From: Bacteroides timonensis
Lineage (GTDB): Bacteria > Bacteroidota > Bacteroidia > Bacteroidales > Bacteroidaceae
Direction: 5' to 3'
Length of the DNA: 64,000 nucleotides
NCBI RefSeq assembly: GCF_000513195.1
Contig: NZ_CBVI010000008.1
Coordinates: 1-64,000, forward strand
The translations under genes were made by a program, and so were the position numbers. Positions 1 to 7,400 of the stretch are shown piece after piece (the stretch's first letter is position 1; every line of letters begins with the position of its first letter). Under the pieces are notes generated by a model. That model was not told the DNA's origin. It did no database searches and saw only the letters and a program-made list of their open reading frames with translations.

Positions 1-40
1 ATCAGATATAAACCAATTCCGTCAACAGGTTACATAGTAG

Positions 41-751
41 TTAGTGAGCAAGCTTTCCATTCTGTGACAGCTTAGAGAATAAATTTTCCCAGTAGTTCTT
101 TCTTGGAAGTTCCTTTTCGAGCCGTTGGTAAACGTCGACGAGGCGGATAATCTTCTTGATGGCGGTATATTCTTTCTCCAGATTGAGCGAGGTGACTTGC
201 TTGCATATCCGGCATTTGCAGGTTCCCTGCGGGTTGTATAGCGGACAGGTGTCATTCATGAAGTGAGTAATCTTCCGGATGGAGCGGGAGGAAATCTGAC
301 GGACGCTCTCTTCCGTCATGCCCATGATTTCACTGATTTGCTTATACGGCAGGTTGAGGTTTATCTTGAATATGAATATCAGTCGGGCATCCTTCGTCAG
401 GCAATGGTTCTGGGCTGTCAGACACCAGTCGCAGCATGCTTTTATCCATTCCTGTTCGTTCCGGTCCTGCCCGTTATAATCAATGGCGGGAAGTTCGCGA
501 AATTCTCTCAACTCATTCATTGTGGCTATTCTTTCGTTCCGGGCATATCGCAATATGGTGCGTTTGCATATTGTATATATCCATGTCGATAACCCGGATT
601 CCCCGTTGAAGGAGTCTATGCTTTTGATGATTTCGTACCAGACTTCCTGAGCCGCTTCTTTAGCGATTTCCTTGTTTTGTATCATGCGGTGTGCTATGGA
701 AGATACCATGACGCCATATTGTTCTACGATTTCCTTTAAGTCAGGTTGCAT
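41..751 (-). CDS. ECF-type RNA polymerase sigma factor with Cys-rich C-terminal extension
   Basis: A 236-residue alternative sigma factor that would direct RNA polymerase to a dedicated promoter set. Residues about 10-75 carry the region 2 pattern, including EAAQEVWYEIIKSIDSF and GLSTWIYTICKRTILRYAR. Residues about 115-165 carry region 4 with the helix-turn-helix LPYKQISEIMGMTEESVRQ. The protein is longer than a typical ECF factor because about 70 residues follow region 4. That tail has Cys169, Cys178, Cys180 and Cys183 (C-X8-C-X-C-X2-C), and more Cys residues sit just before region 4 (106, 107, 110, 117), which suggests metal or redox sensing; this is inference. No anti-sigma gene is visible, but the downstream side of the gene is at the window edge. 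A weak -7 element (TACATTCG on the minus strand) lies at 771-778, at the edge of the duplicated element. Confidence 0.88.
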   Translation of the reverse strand: MQPDLKEIVEQYGVMVSSIAHRMIQNKEIAKEAAQEVWYEIIKSIDSFNGESGLSTWIYTICKRTILRYARNERIATMNELREFRELPAIDYNGQDRNEQEWIKACCDWCLTAQNHCLTKDARLIFIFKINLNLPYKQISEIMGMTEESVRQISSRSIRKITHFMNDTCPLYNPQGTCKCRICKQVTSLNLEKEYTAIKKIIRLVDVYQRLEKELPRKNYWENLFSKLSQNGKLAH

Positions 752-770
752 ATTCTAAGTATTGAGTTTG

Positions 771-1280
771 CGAATGTAGCTAATTTGTTTTATCCTGCCA
801 AGGCCGGTAAATGCGGGCATCACTTTCGTTTTGACACTTTGCTTTTTATGCATAACGAGAATGCGATATTTCCGTCCCGATGTAAGGAAGAACGGAAAGA
901 AACGAACGAAAATCAACATTTTGTTGATTGATAGCGTGATACATAAATATGTACAACTCTAATAAAAGAAAAACAGATGGTCTGTGCAGTGAATACAGAT
1001 GGTTTGTCTCCCATCTATAGATGGTTTGTTTACGATCTATAGACCGTTCGTTTACGATATATAGATTGTGTGCGTTGCATCTATAGATTGTGCGCCTCAG
1101 ATATATAGTTCCTTCGTGTAAGAAGTATGCTTCCTTGCATAGGTATTGCATATACTGCCTGCTTTATGCAAAAGGCGTGTATATATATTCTATAGATTGT
1201 ACGAATGGATTCTGTTTCGGGTGTTTTCAGAAAGGTGTCTGTTAGTAAAAGTGCTGTTTTTGTAACTTTATGTTCGGAAT
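771..1280. repeat. Copy 1 of a ~0.5 kb intergenic direct repeat
   Basis: This gene-free stretch between the sigma factor and the S41 protease is largely repeated, in the same orientation, at 3864-4325. Long blocks match nearly base for base, for example the part containing CATAACGAGAATGCGATATT and the GATAGCGTGATACATAAATA block. The left border coincides with the -7 promoter position for the minus strand in both copies. Minus-strand ORFs in the two copies are in different frames and have different lengths, so the element is probably non-coding. Copy 1 is about 48 bp longer, mainly because it has two more 22-bp units. Confidence 0.85.
971..1146. repeat. 22-bp-period degenerate tandem array, eight units
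   Basis: Units begin at 971, 993, 1015, 1037, 1059, 1081, 1103 and 1125, an exact 22-bp step. The core is CTATAGAT or a close variant, followed by GG/TG and a T-rich stretch. The first two units read AAACAGAT and ATACAGAT. ATCTATAGAT, spanning unit borders, is a perfect palindrome. There is no conserved repeat with unique spacers, so this is not a CRISPR array. Confidence 0.85.
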
Positions 1281-1327
1281 AAAGTGTAATGTATGACTTT
1301 AGGTGCGGTAATTTGGTCCGTAAATAT

Positions 1328-2572
1328 TTATCCTTTTGTTATAAGTCTGCAGGTATATTTCAAAGCGGTGTCTTCATCGTTCATGAAATCGGAAATTGTT
1401 TGTGATACTTGATGATGGGGAGGAATTCCCATCCCTTCCATAGGAAACCCTTTTGGCGATAAATCCGGTTGACGGGTGGGCATCCGCAAATAAGTACCGT
1501 GTTTTGTTCTGAATGTGCGGGGACTATTGCCTGTGTCTCCTCCGGTGGCTTCACCGACAAGTGTTACGTTTTCGCTTTCTTTCATATCTATTGTGAAGCT
1601 TTCGGCAGCAGAGCAGGTGATAGTACTGGTCAGCAGATAGATTTTTCCTTTATAAGCATCTGCTTCGGGTTGCATTAGTTGACTGCTGACGCAATGCGGT
1701 TGCTCTTTCCGGATAAAATATTTGCAGATATCCCGTCCGTTGCCACTGTTGCCTCCTCCGTTTTGGCGGATGTCTATAATGAGATAGGGAAGGTCTTTTA
1801 TTTGAGGATAAGCTACTTTGAAATCTTCCAGCACGGGGGACATCATGGTGTTGATGGCCAGATAGCCGATGCTGTCTTGCAAAACTTTGGTTTCTACGGT
1901 TACCTCTTTTTCATCAGAGAAGTAGTCTCTTCGTTTCAAGGGTAAAGAGATTGTCAGTGTATCATCGTTTCTCAGCAACGTGTAGTCTCGGAGGGTGTCG
2001 GCATAGCTGATGAATGCGTAACGGGCTGATTTCAGATGCCTCCATGCGTCAGTAGATGCCTCGGCATATTTTTCGTACTGATTAATCCACTCTTTATAAG
2101 GAACTTCATTGATGGCTATGATGCAGTCTTTATCCTTGAATCCGTATTGTGTCAGATAGGCATTGGGCTTGTAGATGTATAAGGAATCTTGTATGAGGAC
2201 CGGAAATTGTCTCGCTGTGTACGTCTTGAAGCAGGAAATGGCATGACTGCATTGCAGGGCGGAAATATACTCCTGTACTGCCAATCCATAGTCTGTGGTG
2301 GTTTGTGCCTGGCGAACACGGGTGATGTATGTCTGGTATAATGAATCCATATTCAGATGTTTGGCTTGGTATAGTGAATAGTTTTCCATTACTATCTGAT
2401 GTATTTCCTCAAAATCGGCTTCAAACTGCGAAGGTTTTACGGGTATTTCCGAAAGATAGAAATACTCCGCTTCGGGTTCTTTGTTGTAGAAATGCTTAAC
2501 ATAAATGCGCAATCCACACCAAGCAACGGCGAATATGACTACTACGATAAATGTGATTTTTAAATGTTTCAT
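1328..2572 (-). CDS. S41 family (tail-specific/C-terminal processing) peptidase
   Basis: A 414-residue serine protease of the S41 family, which cleaves proteins in the periplasm or at the envelope. The N-terminus is a membrane anchor or signal (hydrophobic residues 5-23, no lipobox). The S41 core is at about 235-400, with [11 protein letters not shown], then [14 protein letters not shown], whose Ser is the expected nucleophile, and [13 protein letters not shown] recognisable PDZ domain is not obvious; the region at about 125-165 may hold a degenerate one. The gene stands alone. A near-match to the Bacteroides -7 element (TAACTTTA) lies upstream at 2631-2638 on the minus strand. Its substrate cannot be told from context. 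Family assignment is firm, physiological role unknown. Confidence 0.85.
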   Translation of the reverse strand: MKHLKITFIVVVIFAVAWCGLRIYVKHFYNKEPEAEYFYLSEIPVKPSQFEADFEEIHQIVMENYSLYQAKHLNMDSLYQTYITRVRQAQTTTDYGLAVQEYISALQCSHAISCFKTYTARQFPVLIQDSLYIYKPNAYLTQYGFKDKDCIIAINEVPYKEWINQYEKYAEASTDAWRHLKSARYAFISYADTLRDYTLLRNDDTLTISLPLKRRDYFSDEKEVTVETKVLQDSIGYLAINTMMSPVLEDFKVAYPQIKDLPYLIIDIRQNGGGNSGNGRDICKYFIRKEQPHCVSSQLMQPEADAYKGKIYLLTSTITCSAAESFTIDMKESENVTLVGEATGGDTGNSPRTFRTKHGTYLRMPTRQPDLSPKGFPMEGMGIPPHHQVSQTISDFMNDEDTALKYTCRLITKG

Positions 2573-2678
2573 ACTCTATAGAATTTTGTTGTACATATCG
2601 TTTTGTGTCTTTATGGTTCTTTTTGCGCTGTAAAGTTAGCCTTTTATTTCTATATAATGAAACACGGATACACCTTTC

Positions 2679-2716
2679 TGTTCGCTTTTGTGCGGACACT
2701 TGTCCGTTTATGAACA
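2679..2716 (+). promoter_or_regulatory. Paired palindromes upstream of DUF3836-like gene 1 (candidate activator sites)
   Basis: TGTTCGC-N6-GCGGACA at 2679-2698 is followed by TGTCCGTTTATGAACA at 2701-2716. The same pair occurs at the same distance upstream of the three other DUF3836-like genes. They are placed as upstream activating sites would be for an NtrC-type activator. Confidence 0.6.
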
Positions 2717-2760
2717 CTCTCTGAAAATGAATATCCTCTGATAATCAACGCTTTATTGTT

Positions 2761-2776
2761 TTGGCACGGCAATTGA
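2761..2776 (+). promoter_or_regulatory. Sigma-54-like -24/-12 promoter of DUF3836-like gene 1
   Basis: TTGGCACGGCAATTGA matches the sigma-54 consensus TGGCACG-N4-TTGC except for A in place of the last C. The GG and G positions keep the invariant spacing. The element is preserved before all four paralogues (with one change in the -24 box in copy 4) while the flanking sequence drifts. Confidence 0.55.
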
Positions 2777-2852
2777 CTATATATTGTCGAAGGCGGTTGA
2801 CAAGGACTTCCTTTCAAAATCAAGAAGTAATAACAATAAAAAAATAACGATT

Positions 2853-3278
2853 ATGAAAACGAACTTAATTTCTAAAGCAGTGGTAATGATGGTAGTAGTA
2901 ATGGCAAGTGTAATGAACTTCTCTGCAAGTGCAAGCAATCCTACCCAGTACGTAAAGAACGAAGAAATGACCGGTGAACTGATGACCGCAAAGACTATCT
3001 TCAAGAACGAAGACGGATGTCTGTTCCGCCACCTCCGTTACACGTATACTTACGATAACGAAAACCGCGTAACCAGCAAGGAAGCTTCCAAGTGGGACAG
3101 CGTAAAGGAAGCTTGGGTTCCTTACTTCAAAATGAATATGGAGTATAATAATCATGAAATTGAAGTGAGCTACGCCCGTTGGAACTCCAAGAGCAACGCT
3201 TACAACAGCAATGTTGAAAAAACTGTTTATGAATTGAATGATGATAATGTTACTTTAATGTTAGCAAGTACAAAATAA
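2853..3278 (+). CDS. Secreted DUF3836-like protein, copy 1
   Basis: A 141-residue exported protein of a Bacteroides family I recognise as DUF3836-like; function unknown. Residues 1-29 form a signal peptide ending near SASA. The mature part has the motifs MTGELMTAKTIF, YTYTYDNENRV and SKEASKWDSVKEAWVPYFKM, a small beta-rich fold with a W-V-P-Y-F core. The start at 2853 is preferred over an upstream in-frame ATG at 2784, because the upstream stretch is the conserved promoter leader and the third copy has no such extension. It is about 85-90% identical by eye to the copies at 12453 and 13347. A C-to-H difference at DGCLFRHL versus DGHLFRHL is notable. It is a lone gene with its own sigma-54-like promoter. 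Confidence 0.85.
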   Translation: MKTNLISKAVVMMVVVMASVMNFSASASNPTQYVKNEEMTGELMTAKTIFKNEDGCLFRHLRYTYTYDNENRVTSKEASKWDSVKEAWVPYFKMNMEYNNHEIEVSYARWNSKSNAYNSNVEKTVYELNDDNVTLMLASTK

Positions 3279-3306
3279 AAGCGAATAGTTTTCTCGGGTA
3301 AACCGG

Positions 3307-3714
3307 CTATTGGGGGGCTTTTACTTTTTGCATCAAAATAACATTGTGCGACCAACTTAGTTGTTTAACAGGAAGGGCTAAGTTTGATATTTCTAATTTG
3401 GCAACAGGTTGTTGCCAAATTGTAAATTCCTGATTATATTCCTTATAGAACTGAATCATGCATCTGCAATTACGTGGCGAGAAACCTTTCACTTTCGGGT
3501 AGTCATTCTTTAAGTCATTGGATAGTTGTTCAAGCGCATTGTTACCCCAACCGATCAACTTCTGGCTTTCAAACAGCAATTTACCAATGTCCCAATATAT
3601 AGTAAGCATTTCTTCATTGGCTGCATAGATAGCCTTCTTTTGGGCGAGTGCCACCCGTGTCTTGACTTGTTTAAGCAGGATTGCATAGTTAAAGATATTG
3701 TTTTGAATTTCCAT
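3307..3714 (-). pseudogene. Truncated yhcG/DUF1016-type nuclease gene (N-terminal part only)
   Basis: The 135 residues from the internal Met match the N-terminal domain of YhcG-type (DUF1016) proteins: IYWDIGKLLFESQ, LSNDLKNDYPKVKGFSPRNC and the IQFYKEY motif. Intact members are roughly 330-370 residues and carry a PD-(D/E)XK nuclease domain in the second half. Here the frame stops just after the LSWSHNVILMQKVK motif, against the 3' end of DUF3836-like gene 1, so the nuclease half is gone. An upstream GTG start at 3780 is possible but adds residues unlike the family. A good minus-strand -7 element (TACATTTG) lies at 3864-3871. Most likely a decayed remnant. Confidence 0.75.
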
Positions 3715-3863
3715 TTTACGTCTATTAATTAACTTATTAGGGTTTAAGAGTGCCCGAAGGCTTTCCTGAACACTCGTCACTCGGTCATAAAAAGATCAAA
3801 AGCTCTGACTGGCAAAGATAATGATAATAACGGGAAAGGCGATAGCTTTTTCAAGTACATCAG

Positions 3864-3871
3864 CAAATGTA
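3864..3871 (-). promoter_or_regulatory. -7 promoter element (TACATTTG) at the border of repeat copy 2
   Basis: This exact match to the Bacteroides TAnnTTTG element reads leftward toward the yhcG remnant. The equivalent site in repeat copy 1 (771-778, TACATTCG) faces the ECF sigma gene, so the duplicated element seems to be a promoter-proximal upstream region. Confidence 0.45.
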
Positions 3872-4059
3872 ACTAATTTGCTTTATCCTGCCAAGGTCAG
3901 TAAATACAGGCGTCACTTTCGTTTTGACACTTTGCTTTTTATGCATAATGAGAATGCGATATTTCCGTCCCGATGTAAGGAAGAACGGAAAGAAACGAAC
4001 GGAATTCAACATTTTATTGATAGCGTGATACATAAATATGTACAACTCTAATAAAAGAA

Positions 4060-4191
4060 AAACAGACGGTCTGTGCAGTGAAAACAGATGGTTTGTTTCC
4101 CATCTATAGATCTTTCGCGTTACATCTATAGATCCTTCGCCTCAGATCTATAGTTCCTTCATGGAAGAAGTATAGTTCCTTGCATAAGTAT
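4060..4191. repeat. 22-bp-period degenerate tandem array, six units
   Basis: Units begin at 4060, 4082, 4104, 4126, 4148 and 4170. The first two units and the last two align with the outer units of the array at 971-1146; two middle units are missing, so the array behaves as a variable-number repeat. Confidence 0.85.
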
Positions 4192-4416
4192 TGCATATAC
4201 TGACTGTTTTATGCAAAAGGTATGCATTTATATTCTGTAAATTATGCAGTTGCATTCTGTTTCGGGTGTTTTCAGAAAGGCGTCTGTTAGTAAAAAAGTC
4301 ATTCCGGTAACTTTTTGTTCGGAATGATATGCTTTCCGGTAACCGGTTTCTTGGGCTGTTGGCATTTGTTATGTTATTAAGTCTGAACAGCCTTACTACC
4401 CTACGAATAAAAAATA

Positions 4417-4424
4417 TATCTTTG
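4417..4424 (+). promoter_or_regulatory. -7 promoter element (TATCTTTG) of the macroglobulin gene
   Basis: Matches TAnnTTTG. Transcription would begin near 4431, which places the ATG at 4428 upstream of the message and favours the start at 4467. Confidence 0.6.
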
Positions 4425-4466
4425 TGAATGAACCTGTTAATTGTCGGACGTAAATCAAAAACACAA

Positions 4467-7400
4467 ATGAGAAATATGTTTTATTGGGCTGGTATAATAA
4501 GCATTCTTATCTGCCTGCCGCTTCGGGTTTCTGCTCAGTCGTATGAACAAATGTGGAAACAGGTTGAAGTTCTGGAACAAAAGCAACTGCCTAAATCTGC
4601 AATACAAGAATTGCGAAAGATTTACGAGTATGCCAAACAGGAAAAGAATGTGTCTCAGATGATGAAAGCCCATCTGACGAAAGCATCCTTATGCATTGAT
4701 ATTACTCCTGATAGTCTGGATAGCGAATTGTCCGGCTTGAAAGCTTGGGTGGAGGAAGAAAAAGATACGGTATATAAGGCCATACTGAATAACTTGCTGG
4801 GATATTATATTCTGGATACGGGTAAAAAAGATGAAACTGCAATCGATACTGCTATCGCTTATTTCCAACGTTCGTTGCAAGATAAAGAAATACTTTTCCG
4901 GAAATCAGCTGTGGATTACCGTCCTATGACCAACAGCAAAGAACTGAGTGAGAAATATTGTGGTGATAATATGTATCAGTTGCTTGCCCGGCAGGCCATC
5001 TCCCGGCTAAGCGGCTATTTTATTGCCAACCCTGTATCAGCCGAGAAAATACAAACTGAGATTTTATCTATTTATGACGGACTGATTGACTTCTACCGTC
5101 AACAAGGCATGACAGACGCCCGATTGTTGTTGATGCTGGATAAGTTATATTATGAGGGAAATGACGTCAGTCGGGGCGGAGTGAATGAAAAGCTGAGGCT
5201 GACCGACGAGCAAGTAATAACGTCGCTAAAACAATGGGCGGAAGAGTTTGCTGATTCTCCGCTTTGCGGAGAAGTGTACTGCCAGTTGGCAGAACGCTAT
5301 GATAGAATGCAGGATTACACCGCAAAACTAAAAGCTGCACAAACCGGACTTGCAAAATATCCCCGGTCACTCTCTGCCAATGATTTGAAAGAACAGGTAG
5401 CGGAAGTATTGACTCCCAGGCTAATGGTGGAAATTCCTTTTGCCTATCCCGGAAAGGACGTTGACTTGAAAGTAAAATACCGTAATCTGGCCGGATTTAC
5501 GGTAGAACTTTACCGGATGAATCTGCCTGTTACAAGTCCTGTTCTGGAAAGAGAAATAAATGCTTCTACATTAAGTCAATATGGAAAATTGGTCGGTACC
5601 CGCCATTATGATTTGGCAGCTACTCCGGACTACAAGGAAACAGATACTTTACTACGTTATAAATTCCCCGTTGAGGGCATTTATGTAGTAAAGTCTATCC
5701 CTGACGGACATCGTAAATATACGGCTTATGGAAAGGCTTATGTCTCCTCCTTACAGGCCATATCATTAGGATTACCCGATGGAAAGCAGGAAATCAATAT
5801 CGTAGACCGATTGACCGGACATCCGATGACGGGTACTGAAGTGGCCTATTACCGTGTGTCACCGGGAGAAGGTTACCGTTGGATTAAAACATATCCTGTG
5901 AATGGCAAAGGGAGTGTTACTCTGACTCCACCCAGTGTCGAAAATTGGCTGGGAATAAATGTTCGTAAGCCGGGAGCCGATTATATGGAGATCAGTTATG
6001 CCGGCTTTTCAAATGCGGGATATCATGTGCCCGGTTCACGAAAGTGGGAAAAGCATGTTTCTCTTTTCACTGACCGTGCGCTGTATTGTCCCGGTCAGGT
6101 GGTGCATGTTTCGGGGATAGCGTATGAACAATCGGGTGATTCGGTCCGTGTTTTCTCCAGAGTTCATAATGACGTAGTGCTCCGTGATGCTAACCGGCAG
6201 GAAGTGGGTAAGATATTCCTTGCTACAGATGAATTTGGAGCCTTTTATGGCGATTTCGTACTTCCTGAGGTACTTCTCCCGGGAGAATTCGAAATATCGG
6301 TGCAAGATGGCGAAAGCCGCTATATCCGTGTAGACGAATACAAGCGTCCTACATTCGATGTTGTTTTCTATCCCTATCAAGACACTTATAATATGGGTGA
6401 TACACTACTGGTCAGTGGCGAAGCAAATACATTTGCGGGAGTTCCGGTAGGCTTGTGTAAACTCAGTTATAAAGTAACCCGTTCACTGAATGAGTTCTGG
6501 AAGATCTCAGATAATGAAACGGTTCTGGCCGTAGGTGAGATGCAGACTGATGCAGACGGGAAGTTCCGCTTCCCTGTCTTTCTGCGTGAACCGGATGATT
6601 TCCAACCTGATAAAACGGGGCGCTACTATACATACAAAGTGACGGCTGAAGTAATCAGTCTGACCGGAGAAATTGAGAGCGGAGCCTTGTCATTACCTGT
6701 AGGACAGCAGTCTGTTGCCTTACAGATTAAAGGTTTGCGCTCCAAAGTGGCACGTGAGAAGCGAGATACTATACAAATTCTGGCTTTGAATTTAAGCAGG
6801 CAGCCTGTAACACTTCAAACCACTTACGTGGTGTACGCCTTGGATGAGAAAGGTAACAAAGGAAATGAGGTGTGCCGTCGTACAGTTGGGACTTATCAAT
6901 CATTTATTCCCGAGGATATACTTGCTCTCACTCCGGGACATTATAGAATGGAGGCTTCAGTCCTTGACGGACAGAGAAGAACCTGTACAGCGAAACAGGA
7001 CTTTATTCTCTTTTCATTGGCAGACCCTCACTTGCCGGTATACTCACCGGAATGGTTCTATCAGGATGGGACAGAACTTGATGCCCGGCATCCGGTGAAC
7101 CTGTATGTAGGTAGTAGTGAGAAAGAAGTCTATCTGTTGTATGATGTATTCTGTGGCGATAAACGTATTGAATCCAAACGAATGATCCTCAATAATGAAA
7201 TCCGGAAGTTTACCTATCTCTATAAGCCGGAATATGGGGATGGAATCACCGTAAACTTTGCTTTTATGCGCGAAGGCAAGCTGTATACAAAGAAAGTACA
7301 GATAGCACGTCCCCGTCTGGAGAAGAACTTACTGCTGAAATGGGCTACTTTCCGTGACAAACTGCAACCGGGAGGAAAAGAGGAATGGAAACTTCAGATC

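Larger units (their letters stand above)
3864..4325. repeat. Copy 2 of the ~0.5 kb intergenic direct repeat
   Basis: Same orientation as copy 1 (771-1280), ending with the shared blocks TTCGGGTGTTTTCAGAAAGG and TGTTCGGAAT. The stretch from 3715 to the next gene start at 4467 holds no other credible gene; the remainder is the leader of the yhcG remnant and the promoter of the macroglobulin gene. Confidence 0.85.

Noticed and set aside
971..1146. CRISPR-like periodic repeats (also at 4060, 11809, 45765, 48335)
   Set aside because: Units are degenerate along their whole length with a 22-bp period; there is no conserved repeat alternating with unique spacers, and no cas gene nearby.
846..1151. 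101-codon minus-strand ORF in repeat copy 1
   Set aside because: In repeat copy 2 the corresponding region has a different frame and length, so no shared protein is encoded.
2761..2790. Housekeeping promoter reading of the conserved TTTTGGCACGGCAATTGACT region
   Set aside because: A TATATTG element follows in copies 1 and 2 but not in copy 3, whereas the sigma-54-like spacing is kept in all four; the sigma-54 reading is preferred though unproven.
2784..2852. N-terminal extension of DUF3836-like gene 1 (same at 12384 for gene 2)
   Set aside because: It would be translated from the promoter leader, would bury the signal peptide, and is absent in gene 3.
3777..3860. 27-codon minus-strand ORF just after the -7 box of repeat copy 2, with a hydrophobic start
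   Set aside because: Too short to judge, no ribosome-binding context, and no counterpart at repeat copy 1.
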